NCBI RefSeq assembly: GCF_000383595.1
Contig: NZ_KB911581.1
Coordinates: forward strand, 7,337,519 to 7,401,518
Reading direction: 5' to 3'
From: Streptomyces bottropensis ATCC 25435
Lineage (GTDB): Bacteria; Actinomycetota; Actinomycetes; Streptomycetales; Streptomycetaceae
Length of the DNA stretch: 64,000 nt
The translations under genes and the position numbers were made by a program. The notes under the pieces are model-generated. The model made no database searches, was not told the DNA's origin, and worked only from the letters and a program-made list of their open reading frames with translations. This document shows, in pieces, positions 36,089 through 44,782 of the stretch. Each line of letters starts with the position of its first letter. The first letter of the stretch is position 1.

Positions 36089-36123
36089 TCATACCTGCCC
36101 GTCGACGGAGACAGCGTGAGGGG

Positions 36124-36320
36124 TTCTCGGGAGCGAGGGCGGCGGGCTCTCCGGGCACGCAGGGGCGCAGGGCTTCTCGGGTGCGGGGCGGAGAGCTCTC
36201 CGGGCACGCACGGGCTCAGGGTTTCTTGGAGCGGGGTCGGCAGCTTTCCCCGACTGAGGGAACCGCTGGGATTCTCTGGCGTGGGGGGATCGGCGGGCTT
36301 GCGTGAGCCCAGGGAGCGGC
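36124..36320. repeat. Degenerate 49-50-bp tandem repeat, four units
   Basis: Units begin TTCTCGGG or TTCTTGG/TTCTCTGG at 36124, 36174, 36223 and 36272. The best conserved inner part is CTCTCCGGGCACGCA. Identity falls from unit one to four. It lies in a 598-bp gene-free gap (35916-36513) between convergent rpsT and holA; open frames across it on both strands are repeat artefacts. Confidence 0.75.
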
Positions 36321-36348
36321 ACGCTCGCAGGGCATGGAGCACCGCAGG

Positions 36349-36383
36349 CTTTCAGGGGCGCGGGGAACTGCGCGACAAGCCCC
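36349..36383. repeat. Half copy of the dispersed intergenic element
   Basis: This matches the right arm of the element at 7004-7030 (core GGGGCGCGGGGAACTGCGCG) followed by ACAAGCCCC. No left arm is visible. The rest of the gap to 36513 is low-complexity G/C sequence with GACGGGACGGGACGGG-type runs. Confidence 0.75.
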
Positions 36384-36513
36384 GACGCTCCCGCACCCGC
36401 CCACGCACAGTCGCCCGCTCCCCCACGCTCCTCCCCCCGGCGTAGAAGGGGCAGCGCCCCTGGGGACGGGACAGGACGGGACGGGACGGGTAGGGGCGGC
36501 GGGGGCGAAAAAC

Positions 36514-37500
36514 TCAGCCCCGACGAGACCGAGCCGCCCGAGCGATCACCACAACCGCCTTCTCCAACGCGTACTCGGGATCATCCCCCCCGCCCTTCAC
36601 CCCCGCATCCGCCTCAGCCACCGCCCGCAACGCCACAGCCACCCCGTCCGGCGTCCACCCCCGCATCTGCTGCCGCACCCGATCGATCTTCCACGGCGGC
36701 ATCCCCAACTCCCGCGCGAGATCCCCCGGCCGCCCACCCCGCGCCGACGACAGCTTCCCGATCGCCCGCACCCCCTGAGCCAACGCACTGGTGATCAACA
36801 CCGGCGCCACCCCCGTCGCCAACGACCACCGCAGCGCCTCCAACGCCTCCGCCGCCCGCCCCTCGACGGCCCGGTCGGCCACCTCGAAGCTCGACGCCTC
36901 GGCCCGCCCCGTGTAGTACCGCCCGACAACCGCCTCGTCGATCGTCCCCTCGGCATCCGCGACCAACTGCGACGCCGCGGCCGCCAGCTCCCGCAGATCA
37001 CTCCCGATCGCGTCGACGAGCGCCTGGCACGCCTCGGGAGTCGCGGACCGCCCGAGCGTGCGGAACTCTCCCCGCACGAACGCCAGCCGATCCCCCGGCT
37101 TCGTCATCTTCGGGCACGCCACCTCCCGTGCCCCCACCTTGCGCGCCGCGTCCAGCAGCGCCTTCCCCTTGGCACCCCCCGCGTGCAACAGCACCAGGGT
37201 GATCTCCTCGGCAGGGGCCCCCAGATACGCCTTCACGTCCTTGACGGTGTCGGCCGAGAGATCCTGCGCATTGCGTACGACCACGACCTTCCGCTCCGCG
37301 AAGAGCGACGGACTCGTCAGCTCGGCGAGCGTGCCGGGCTGCAACTGGTCCGAGGACAGATCCCGTACGTCCGTGTCGGCGTCCGCGGCCCGCGCGGCGG
37401 CCACCACCACCTGCACGGCGCGGTCGAGCAGCAGCTCCTCCTGTCCCACGGCAAGCGTCACGGGGGCGAGAGGATCGTCATTCGCAGTCTTCTTGGCCAT
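36514..37500 (-). CDS. holA: DNA polymerase III subunit delta
   Basis: A 328-residue clamp-loader subunit: APVTLAVGQEELLLDRAV at the start, LFAERKVVVVRNAQDLSAD, ITLVLLHAGGAKGKALLDA, YYTGRAEASSFEVADRAVEG and GMPPWKIDRVRQQMRGWTP at the C-terminus, all typical of HolA. It opens the beta clamp during replication. ATG 37500 (AKKTANDDPLAPV) is used; an in-frame ATG 12 nt upstream is possible. It converges on rpsT. Upstream is a GGCACC microsatellite. Confidence 0.95.
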   Translation of the reverse strand: MAKKTANDDPLAPVTLAVGQEELLLDRAVQVVVAAARAADADTDVRDLSSDQLQPGTLAELTSPSLFAERKVVVVRNAQDLSADTVKDVKAYLGAPAEEITLVLLHAGGAKGKALLDAARKVGAREVACPKMTKPGDRLAFVRGEFRTLGRSATPEACQALVDAIGSDLRELAAAASQLVADAEGTIDEAVVGRYYTGRAEASSFEVADRAVEGRAAEALEALRWSLATGVAPVLITSALAQGVRAIGKLSSARGGRPGDLARELGMPPWKIDRVRQQMRGWTPDGVAVALRAVAEADAGVKGGGDDPEYALEKAVVVIARAARSRRG

Positions 37501-37547
37501 CTCGGAAAGCATCCCACGCCCCACTGACAACCCACCCCGCCCCGCAC

Positions 37548-37589
37548 GGCACCGGCACCGGCACCGGCACCGGCACCGGCACCGGCACC
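37548..37589. repeat. Seven tandem GGCACC units
   Basis: A perfect 6-bp microsatellite lies 48 bp upstream of holA. It is followed at about 37594-37625 by a weak copy of the dispersed intergenic element. Read on the minus strand it gives a Cys-Arg repeat, which is why upstream extension of holA is rejected. Confidence 0.9.
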
Positions 37590-37709
37590 CCGGAACAGTG
37601 CAGGGAACCGCGCGGACACTCCCACCGACCAGCAGCCGCCGAACCACCCCCGCGCTCCCCGACGCTCCCCGGTCACCGGGGCGTCACGGCTCCTCCCGGC
37701 GCCGGGGCG

Positions 37710-37955
37710 TCAGGGCTCCTCCCGCCACCCCTCCCACTCCCCAGCGAACTCGTCCAACGCCACCGGATCGAGCCGCCCCCGCTCGTCCCGCAGCACCAAC
37801 AGCCACTGCGCGTCCTCGGCGTCGTCCTCCCCCGCCAGCGCGTCCCGCACCAGCTGAGGCTCCTCGTCCAGCCCGAACCGCTCCCCGAGGGCCTCCGCCG
37901 CCGCCTCGGCCGCGTCACGATCAGGCAGCACCAACACATGTCTCACATCGCTCAC
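37710..37955 (-). CDS. Small conserved hypothetical protein
   Basis: An 81-residue acidic protein starting at GTG (SDVRHVLVLPDRDAAEAAAE, LGERFGLDEEPQLVRDALAG, AQWLLVLRDERG, FAGEWEGWREEP). The alternating beta-alpha pattern with a central charged loop suggests a compact ferredoxin-like fold. I do not recognise a function. It lies alone between the arylamine N-acetyltransferase and holA, both on the same strand; coding bias is good in this frame. Confidence 0.7.
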   Translation of the reverse strand: MSDVRHVLVLPDRDAAEAAAEALGERFGLDEEPQLVRDALAGEDDAEDAQWLLVLRDERGRLDPVALDEFAGEWEGWREEP

Positions 37956-38033
37956 GCCCCCATTTTCCGTCCGCCCTCCCCCTGCTCCTCCGGGGCCCCT
38001 CCCCCTCCCCCACCCCCACCCTCCCCTCCCGCC

Positions 38034-38855
38034 CTACCCCAAGCTCCCCCTCCCGTCCCCCACCTCCGGCACCCGCCCCAGCTCGATCCCGAACCGCTCC
38101 CGGTACACGGCCAGCACCTCCCCGTCCGTCGCCGGCTCGGTCACCTCCCGGTCGCCCTCCGCCGAGGTGACCGTGAGGGTGCGGCCGCTGAGCGTGCTGC
38201 GGCCGCCGTCCTCGGCGACCCGGGAGCAGACGAGAGACCGGGTGAAGTGGGAGGCCGGTGAGGTGCTGTGCCACCAGGCCCCGGCCACGAAGTCCCCGAG
38301 GACCCTCGGCCGCACCTCCAGCCGGTACTGCGGCTTGCCGTCCCGGAACACGTCCAGGTCCCCGAAGTCCCGCCCCCCGCTCTGTCCGTCCGCCTGGGCC
38401 ACCCGGAACGTGCCTCCCGGATCCTTCTGCTCCTCCCGATTCCCGAACTCCAGCGGACAGTGGCTGTTCGCCCCGAACCCGACATCGACCAGCCAGTCAC
38501 CCCCGTCCACCGTCCCTACCCGCAGCGCGAGATGGTCGTACGGGATGCCGAGCCGCTCCTGCTCGTCGTACACCCGCGCCGCGAGCAGCGTCACGTCGAA
38601 TCCGAGCGCCGCGAGCAGTGCCCCGAACAACCCGTTCAGTTCGTAACAGAACCCGCCTCTGCGTCGCCCCACCACCTTGTCCAGCAGCCGCTTCTCCTCC
38701 AGGACGATCTCCTCACCCAGGTGGATCGACAGGTTCTCGAACGGCACCGCCCGCAGATGGCGCAGGTGCAGTTCACGCAGCACGTCGGCCGTGGGCCGGG
38801 CCGGCCGCTCGGCTCCGAGGCGGCGAAGGTAGGCGTCAAACTCTGAGGTGTCCAT
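38034..38855 (-). CDS. nat: Arylamine N-acetyltransferase
   Basis: A 273-residue NAT. The catalytic triad is visible: cysteine in RRRGGFCYELNGLFG, histidine in IPYDHLALRV and aspartate in DWLVDVGFGANSHCPLEF. The N-terminus has LHLRHLRAVPFENLSIHLGE, typical of the family. NATs transfer acetyl from acetyl-CoA to arylamines or hydrazines; some family members close amide bonds in ansamycin pathways, but nothing here suggests a biosynthetic cluster. ATG 38855 is 4 bp after the comEC stop, so it is probably co-transcribed. Confidence 0.93.
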   Translation of the reverse strand: MDTSEFDAYLRRLGAERPARPTADVLRELHLRHLRAVPFENLSIHLGEEIVLEEKRLLDKVVGRRRGGFCYELNGLFGALLAALGFDVTLLAARVYDEQERLGIPYDHLALRVGTVDGGDWLVDVGFGANSHCPLEFGNREEQKDPGGTFRVAQADGQSGGRDFGDLDVFRDGKPQYRLEVRPRVLGDFVAGAWWHSTSPASHFTRSLVCSRVAEDGGRSTLSGRTLTVTSAEGDREVTEPATDGEVLAVYRERFGIELGRVPEVGDGRGSLG

Positions 38856-38859
38856 GAGG

Positions 38860-41406
38860 TCAGTCTCGCGCCACGAGCAACTCCTTCGCCGTGCCCGCGA
38901 CAGCGATCGCGCCGTCCTCGTCCGTACGCAGCACCGTGGCGCCCCCGGCCCGCAGCGCGGCGACCGTACTGGGCGCCGGGTGACCGTACGGGTTGTCCGC
39001 GCCGACCGAGATGAGGGCCAGCCGTGGAGCCATCGCACGTATCAGTCCAGGGTCCTGGTAGGCCGAACCATGGTGGGCGACCTTCACCACGTCCACGGCT
39101 CCCAGCGCCGCGGCCTCCGGTGATCCCGCCAGTTCCCGCTGGCCCGGAGGCTCCAGGTCGCCCAGGAGCAGCAGGGTCAGCCCGGCCGAGCGGACGAGCA
39201 TGGTCACGCTGGCGTCGTTCGGCCCGTCCGGCGCGGCGGCGTCGGCCGGTGGCCACAGCACCCGCCAGGTGAGGCTGCCCGTGCGCCGCTCCTCCCCGGC
39301 CACGGCCCGGGTCAGCGGGATCCGCCGGTACGCCGCCTCCCTGCGCACGAACTCGGCCTGTTCCACAGGCTCCTCGAAGCCGGTCGCCGCGATCGCCCCC
39401 ACCGCACGCCCTCGCAGCACTCCCGGCAGCCCCATCACGTGGTCGGCGTGGAAGTGGGTGAGGACCACGAGCGGGATCCGGGTGATGCCGAGTGCCGTGA
39501 GGCAGCGGTCGACCGACACCGGATCGGGACCGGCGTCCACGACCACGCCGGCGCCGTCGCCCGCCGCGAGGACGCTCGCGTCCCCTTGCCCCACATCGCA
39601 CATCACCAGGTGCCAACCCGGCGGCGGCCACCCCGTGATCACCCTGGTCAGGGGCGGTGGCTGCACCACGACCAACAGAAAGGCCAGCAGGCAGGCTCCC
39701 ACCAGATACGGGTGGCTGAGGAGGCGCCGCCCGATCAGGAGGACCACCACGGTGACCAGGACGAGGAGCAGCGCACCGGTCCAGCTGCCCGGCCAGTCCA
39801 CGCCCGCGCCGGGCAGCGACGCCCCGGTGCGGGCGATGTCCGCGATCCAGCCGGCGGGCCAACTCGCGCACCAGGCGAAGCACTCGGCGACGGGCATCGC
39901 CACCGGGGCCGTCGCCAGCGTGGCGAACCCCAGCACCGTGGCCGGGGCCACCGCGAACTCCGCCAGCAGGTTGCACGGCACCGCCACCAGGCTCACCTTG
40001 GCCGACAACACGGCGACGACCGGCGCGCACACCGCCTGCGCGGCCCCCGCCGCGGCCAGCGCCTCGGCCGGACGCGGTGGCACCCGGCGCCGCTGGAGCG
40101 CGGCGCTCCAGCGCGGGGCGAGGGTGAGCAGGGCTCCGGTCGCGAGGACGGACAGCAGGAAGCCGTAACTGCGGGCCAGCCACGGGTCGTACAGGACCAG
40201 CAGCAGGACCGCCGTCGCCAGCGCGGGGACGAGGGACCTGCGACGTCCCGTCGCGATGGCCAGCAGCGCGATCGCACCGCACGCGGCGGCCCGCACCACG
40301 CTGGGTTCCGGCCGGCACACGATCACGAACCCGAGCGTCAGCGCACCACCCGCCAGCGCGGTCGCCCGCAGAGAGATGCCGAGCCGGGGTGCGAGTCCCC
40401 GTCGCTCGGCCCGCTGTGCCAACCCCGGCGGTCCGATGAACAGGGCCAAGAGAATCGTGAAGTTGGCCCCGCTGACGGCGAGGAGGTGCGTGAGATCGGT
40501 CGCCTTGAACGCCTCGTCCAGCTCGGCCGGGACCCGCGAGGTGTCCCCGACGACGAACCCCGGCAGCAACGCCCGCGCGTCGGCGTCCAGCCCGTCGGTC
40601 GCCTCCCGCAGTCCCGCGCGCAGCCGTCCCGCGAGCCGCTGCACGGCGCTCGGCTCCTCCGTCACCACCGGCGCCCCACCGCCCCGCACCCGCAGCACGG
40701 CGGCCACCCGGTCGCCGCCGACCATGGCCGGCGCGACCCGCGCCGCGATCCGCACCCGCGTGGACGGCAGAAGCGAGAGCCACGACGCTCGACCGGACCG
40801 CTCGTCCACGTCGACCATGACCAGCACCGGTGTGCGTGTCCGCACGACCGTCCCGTCCGGGCCCCGCACCCGGCGTACCTCGGCCTGGAGGAGCACGGCG
40901 GCCGGGGCCGCGTGGTTGCCCTTGATGCGGGGGCGGGTGAGCCGTGGGTCGGCCGTCAGCCGGACCTCCGCGGTCACCCGGGCGTACTGCTCGGCCAGAG
41001 CGGGGACGGGCCCCCGCCGCAGATCCGCCCCGTGCAGTCCGGCGGAAGCGGCGGCCGCTCCGGCACAGAGCAGCACAGCGGCGACGGACATCCTCGTCCG
41101 AGCCCCGGTCCCACCCCGTACCGGCCCGTCCGCACGCCCCGGCCTGGGCCGAAGGACCAGCAGGGCCGAGCCCACCACCAGGCAGATCACGACCACTCCC
41201 GTGACCCAGCCGGGCGAGGCATGCACCATGAGCGCCGCCGTCCCCCACGCGGCCAACGCCGGGGGCACGAGACGCAGGTCCGTCGGTCCCTCCTGTCTGG
41301 GGTGGGCGTCGCCGAGCCGGGTGCCGGAGGCCGCGTGCACGGCGGGCCGCGGCGGGGCGCCCCCCGCATCGACTGCCGCCGTGGCCCCCTCATCCGTCGT
41401 ACTCAC
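38860..41406 (-). CDS. comEC: ComEC/Rec2 family DNA uptake channel protein
   Basis: An 848-residue polytopic membrane protein. An N-terminal membrane pair and an OB-like domain precede the Competence domain (LLAVSGANFTILLALFIG and about eight hydrophobic segments at 300-560), followed by a C-terminal metallo-beta-lactamase domain with LTHFHADHVMGLPG and KVAHHGSAYQDP. In competent bacteria ComEC forms the inner-membrane DNA channel. Natural transformation is not established in Streptomyces, so the role here is open. Start GTG overlaps the comEA stop (GTGA). Confidence 0.92.
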   Translation of the reverse strand: MSTTDEGATAAVDAGGAPPRPAVHAASGTRLGDAHPRQEGPTDLRLVPPALAAWGTAALMVHASPGWVTGVVVICLVVGSALLVLRPRPGRADGPVRGGTGARTRMSVAAVLLCAGAAAASAGLHGADLRRGPVPALAEQYARVTAEVRLTADPRLTRPRIKGNHAAPAAVLLQAEVRRVRGPDGTVVRTRTPVLVMVDVDERSGRASWLSLLPSTRVRIAARVAPAMVGGDRVAAVLRVRGGGAPVVTEEPSAVQRLAGRLRAGLREATDGLDADARALLPGFVVGDTSRVPAELDEAFKATDLTHLLAVSGANFTILLALFIGPPGLAQRAERRGLAPRLGISLRATALAGGALTLGFVIVCRPEPSVVRAAACGAIALLAIATGRRRSLVPALATAVLLLVLYDPWLARSYGFLLSVLATGALLTLAPRWSAALQRRRVPPRPAEALAAAGAAQAVCAPVVAVLSAKVSLVAVPCNLLAEFAVAPATVLGFATLATAPVAMPVAECFAWCASWPAGWIADIARTGASLPGAGVDWPGSWTGALLLVLVTVVVLLIGRRLLSHPYLVGACLLAFLLVVVQPPPLTRVITGWPPPGWHLVMCDVGQGDASVLAAGDGAGVVVDAGPDPVSVDRCLTALGITRIPLVVLTHFHADHVMGLPGVLRGRAVGAIAATGFEEPVEQAEFVRREAAYRRIPLTRAVAGEERRTGSLTWRVLWPPADAAAPDGPNDASVTMLVRSAGLTLLLLGDLEPPGQRELAGSPEAAALGAVDVVKVAHHGSAYQDPGLIRAMAPRLALISVGADNPYGHPAPSTVAALRAGGATVLRTDEDGAIAVAGTAKELLVARD

Positions 41407-42656
41407 GGCTGTACGAGGTCGCGCAGGTCGGCGAAGCGACGGTCCCCGATGCCGTTCACCTCGCGCAGTTCGTCGACCGAGCGGAAGCCGCCGTGGCGGG
41501 TGCGGTGGTCGATGATGTGCTGGGCGAGGACGGGTCCGACGCCGGGCAGGGTGTCCAACTGGTCGGCGGTGGCGGTGTTGAGGGAGACGGGGGTCGTGGG
41601 CGCGGCCCCGGTGACGGCGCCACCGGCCCCGACCGCACCCGCCCCGGGCATCGCGCCTGGCCCGGACACCGGCATCGGACGTCCGACCAGGACCTGCTCG
41701 CCGTCCACGAGGATTCGGGCACGGTTGAGCCCGTCGGTCCTCGCCCCCGGCCGGACACCGCCCGCCGCCCGTAGCGCGTCGGCGACCCGGGAGCCGGCCG
41801 GCAGCCGTTGGATGCCCGGCCGGCGGACCTTTCCGCCGACGTCCACCACGATCGAGGGCCCCGTCGAGGCGACCGCACCGGCCGAGGCGTCCGGCACCGC
41901 CGCCGCCCGGCCGTCCCCCGGCTCACCGTACGAGGCCGCCGGGCCCCCCGAAGCGCCTGGGGCACCCGCCCGCACCACCTCCGGCGCGCTCACGGTCTGG
42001 GTCCGGCCCGTCCAGAAGTGCTGGGCCGCGAACACCGCCGCGACGACCAGCACCACGCTCAGCGCGACCACGCTCTTGCGTTCGGTGGCACAGCGCACCT
42101 GCAACCACAGCGGCAACCGCTCCCGCAGGGCCGGCCCCATCCGCTCCCGCCACGCACCCCTGACCGCACGATCGGCTTCTCCGAAGCCGACGTCACGACC
42201 GGTCGCGAACCTGTCCGCCCCAGCGGTCCTGCCGGTGACGGCGTCTTCCCTGCCGACGACGACGGCTTGCTCCTCGGCGATCTCGACGATCTCGATGGTC
42301 TCGGCGGTCTCGGCGGTCTCGGTGATCTCATCGACATCGACGTCACCACGCACTGCGGAAGCCCCAGAGCTCACGGCCCCCTCCGCGGCGAGAGCCCGGA
42401 CCGCGCGGCCCTCGCTGTCTCCCCTCGCCGTCCCCCCGGTCGCTCCCGGCGGCCCGTGCCCCAACTCCCTTGGTTCTCGCGCCCTCTCGGGGAACAGTGC
42501 CTCCGCGCGACGGCGGAGCGTCTCCGCCGTCGCCCGGCGGCGGCCGGCCCTGCCCCCGGGCTGTCGAAGGCGGTGGCGGGCGCGTCCGTCGGAGGACGGG
42601 CCCCTGCCGGGGCCGCTGGTGACCGTCGCAGTGCGTGAACGTGATCGAAGTGCCAT
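41403..42656 (-). CDS. comEA: ComEA family DNA-binding protein
   Basis: A 417-residue protein. About 190 disordered, charged residues (with an EITETAETAETIEIVEI repeat) precede one membrane segment (VVALSVVLVVAAVFAAQHFW), a SLBB domain (VVDVGGKVRRPGIQRLPAGS) and a C-terminal helix-hairpin-helix pair (LNTATADQLDTLPGVGPVLA, VDELREVNGIGDRRFADLRD). HhH ComEA binds incoming DNA outside the membrane and hands it to ComEC, encoded next with a 4-bp overlap. The cytoplasmic N-terminal extension is much longer than in Bacillus ComEA. Confidence 0.92.
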   Translation of the reverse strand: MALRSRSRTATVTSGPGRGPSSDGRARHRLRQPGGRAGRRRATAETLRRRAEALFPERAREPRELGHGPPGATGGTARGDSEGRAVRALAAEGAVSSGASAVRGDVDVDEITETAETAETIEIVEIAEEQAVVVGREDAVTGRTAGADRFATGRDVGFGEADRAVRGAWRERMGPALRERLPLWLQVRCATERKSVVALSVVLVVAAVFAAQHFWTGRTQTVSAPEVVRAGAPGASGGPAASYGEPGDGRAAAVPDASAGAVASTGPSIVVDVGGKVRRPGIQRLPAGSRVADALRAAGGVRPGARTDGLNRARILVDGEQVLVGRPMPVSGPGAMPGAGAVGAGGAVTGAAPTTPVSLNTATADQLDTLPGVGPVLAQHIIDHRTRHGGFRSVDELREVNGIGDRRFADLRDLVQP

Positions 42657-42780
42657 GCCACGAGGATCGGGCAGACTCGCCCCATCGCGATGATCTTGCT
42701 CAATTACGGTGGATTACTACCGGGTTGTGGATAACTCCGTCACCCACACGAGCGCTGAAAGTCTCGACGCCCTCACGCCC

Positions 42781-42820
42781 CGACTCACCGACTCACCGAC
42801 TCACCGACTCACCGACTCAC
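42781..42820. repeat. Five perfect CGACTCAC units
   Basis: An 8-bp microsatellite reaches into the DegV gene: the DegV stop codon (42817-42819) is within the last unit. Slippage would not lengthen the protein because each unit carries TGA on the minus strand. Confidence 0.95.
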
Positions 42821-43662
42821 CGAGGTGAGACGACGACCCCCAGCAGTCCGGGCCCCGTGTGCGCCCCGATCACCGCTCCGACCTCGCTCACATGCAGGTC
42901 GGCCAGTCCGGGCACCCGGCTCCGCAGCCGGTCCGCGAGCGCCGAGGCCCGCTCGGGCGCGGCAAGGTGATGGACCGCGATGTCGACCGGCGCGCTCCCC
43001 GCCCGCTCGGCGACGATCTCCTCCAGGCGGGCGATCGCCCTGGACGCCGTACGAACCTTCTCCAGCATCTCGATGCGGCCACCGTCGAGCTGCAGCAGCG
43101 GCTTGACGGCCAGCGCGGAACCGAACAGCGCCTGGGCCGCGCCGATCCGTCCACCCCGGCGGAGATAGTCCAGGGTGTCGACGTAGAAGAATGCGGACGT
43201 CCCCGCGGCCCGTTTCTCGGCGGCCGTGACGGCCTCGTCCACCGTGCCGCCCGCCTCGGCGGACTCGGCGGCGGTCAGGGCGCAGAACCCGAGGGCCATC
43301 GCGACCATCCCGGTGTCGACCACGCGCACCGGCACGGGCGCGTCGCGGGCCGCGAGCACGGCCGCGTCGTAGGTGCCCGAGAACTCGGCGGAGAGGTGGA
43401 GGGAGACGATGCCCGTGGCGCCCGTCTCCGCGACCCTGCGGTAGGTCTCGGCGAACAGTTCGGGGCTGGGGCGCGAGGTGGTGACGGACCGTCGCTTCTG
43501 CAGCGCCAGGGCCAGGGAACGTGCGGAGATCTCGGTACCCTCGTCGAACGCCTGGTCGCCGAGGACCACGGTCAGGGGCACCGCGATGATGCCGTGACGC
43601 TCCATCGCCGGCGGCGGCAGGTAGGCCGTGGAATCGGTGACGATCGCGACATGGCGGGACAT
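42817..43662 (-). CDS. DegV family fatty-acid binding protein
   Basis: A 281-residue DegV protein: HVAIVTDSTAYLPPPAMERH, the fatty-acid contact motif VTTSRPSPELFAETYRR, GIVSLHLSAEFSGTYDAAVL, DTLDYLRRGGRIG and AVIGAHTGPGLLGVVV. DegV/FakB proteins bind a fatty acid and present it to FakA kinase for phosphorylation. No FakA is in this window. The ATG follows TAACCT by 7 nt with no ribosome binding site, so a leaderless mRNA is likely. Confidence 0.93.
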   Translation of the reverse strand: MSRHVAIVTDSTAYLPPPAMERHGIIAVPLTVVLGDQAFDEGTEISARSLALALQKRRSVTTSRPSPELFAETYRRVAETGATGIVSLHLSAEFSGTYDAAVLAARDAPVPVRVVDTGMVAMALGFCALTAAESAEAGGTVDEAVTAAEKRAAGTSAFFYVDTLDYLRRGGRIGAAQALFGSALAVKPLLQLDGGRIEMLEKVRTASRAIARLEEIVAERAGSAPVDIAVHHLAAPERASALADRLRSRVPGLADLHVSEVGAVIGAHTGPGLLGVVVSPR

Positions 43663-43669
43663 GAGCTGG

Positions 43670-43675
43670 AGGTTA
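43670..43675 (-). promoter_or_regulatory. -10 hexamer TAACCT for the DegV gene, leaderless type
   Basis: Minus-strand TAACCT lies 7 nt before the ATG at 43662. Confidence 0.45.
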
Positions 43676-43773
43676 CCCGCCCAGCCCCGTCGACGGCAGC
43701 CCGGCCCCTCTCACCTGCGACCGTACGGAGCGAGCCGACCGTCCCGGGCGAGCCGTCCGCCGTGGCGACCGGA

Positions 43774-44544
43774 TCAAGTCGTGCTCTCCGGGCGGGGCTT
43801 CTTCTGCCACGGATACGTCGGCCGCGCGCTCGCCGGGGCGATCGCGGGCTTGGGCGGCCCCTCAGCGCCGGGGGACTCACCACCACGGGACTCGGCGGCG
43901 CGGGGCTCGGCCGAGCGCGACGCGGGGGGCTCCTGCCAGGTCTGCCCCGTGGAGGCGGTGGCCTCGGGCTTCGGCGCCTCGGGCCACACCGCGGCGGGTT
44001 CCGTCGTCCAGTGCCGCAGCGCGCCCGCCTCGACGTCGATCTGCGCGCTGAGCGTGTCCAGGTCTTCCTCCGCGAACCTGCGCGCCCTGTCGTGCGCGGC
44101 CCAGCGCAGGGAGTCGGCGGACTTGACGACCCGCTCCGTGCGCTCGCGCAGCGCGGGGAGCCGCTGGGCCAGCTTGCTCCGGTCCGGTTCGGGCTCCAGG
44201 CGCCGGAGCTCGTCGTCCAGCTCCCGGCCGTGCTTGCTGAGCTGCTCGAAGAGGGCCAGGGACTCCTTCAGGGACTCGTCCTCACCCACCCCCGCCTGCA
44301 AGGCCTCCTGGGTGGCCCGCATCGACGTACGCAACTTCAGCCGCAGATCGGCCAGTTGCCCCGCCGGGCCCGGCTGGGCCAGGCTTCTGGCGCGCAGGGT
44401 GGTGTCCTCGACGGTCCGCTTGGCCTGGGTGATCGTACGGTCCACGCCACGCTTGGCCGCGCCGACCGCCTTCACCGTGGCGTACACGCCCAGCGCCACG
44501 AACAGCACGAAGAACAGGGCGACGATTGCGATGACGGCTTCCAC
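43774..44544 (-). CDS. Membrane-anchored coiled-coil protein of unknown function
   Basis: A 256-residue protein. An N-terminal membrane segment (VIAIVALFFVLFVALGVYAT) is followed by about 150 residues of predicted coiled coil (RSLAQPGPAGQLADLRLKLR, SLALFEQLSKHGRELDDELR, LPALRERTERVVKSADSLRW) and a proline/alanine-rich tail ending YPWQKKPRPESTT. It is a conserved Streptomyces protein that I cannot name. GTG 44544 is preferred because GGAGGAGG lies 9 nt upstream. It sits alone between DegV and leuS. Confidence 0.8.
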   Translation of the reverse strand: MEAVIAIVALFFVLFVALGVYATVKAVGAAKRGVDRTITQAKRTVEDTTLRARSLAQPGPAGQLADLRLKLRTSMRATQEALQAGVGEDESLKESLALFEQLSKHGRELDDELRRLEPEPDRSKLAQRLPALRERTERVVKSADSLRWAAHDRARRFAEEDLDTLSAQIDVEAGALRHWTTEPAAVWPEAPKPEATASTGQTWQEPPASRSAEPRAAESRGGESPGAEGPPKPAIAPASARPTYPWQKKPRPESTT

Positions 44545-44782
44545 GACGCGCTCCTCCTCCGACCGGCACGGCATGTGCTGCGGCGCTCTTCAACGGTAAA
44601 CGCAACGGGCACGTCCCGAGTTCCACCGGAACCCGGAACCTGCCCGTAGGGGACGACCCTGAACCACCGCCGACAGCACCCGCACGATCACCCGCAGCCG
44701 CACGACCTACCGCGGCATATCCACCACCCGCCGGCAGCCGAACGACCACCACCCGCCGGCCGCCGCCGACTACCACCGGTCG

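Noticed and set aside
36086..36445. Open frames on both strands of the rpsT-holA gap
   Set aside because: They run through degenerate tandem repeats and the dispersed element, with no start signal and no coding bias.
37501..37647. Longer N-terminus for holA
   Set aside because: The extension translates the GGCACC microsatellite into Cys-Arg repeats and the dispersed element; HolA homology begins at about 37490.
39439..42693. 1084-codon plus-strand frame opposite comEA-comEC
   Set aside because: Antisense shadow with low-complexity Arg/Gly/Pro composition; comEA and comEC have clear domains on the other strand.
43774..44544. PspA or apolipoprotein-like assignment for the coiled-coil membrane protein
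   Set aside because: The coiled coil alone is not diagnostic and no family motif is visible.
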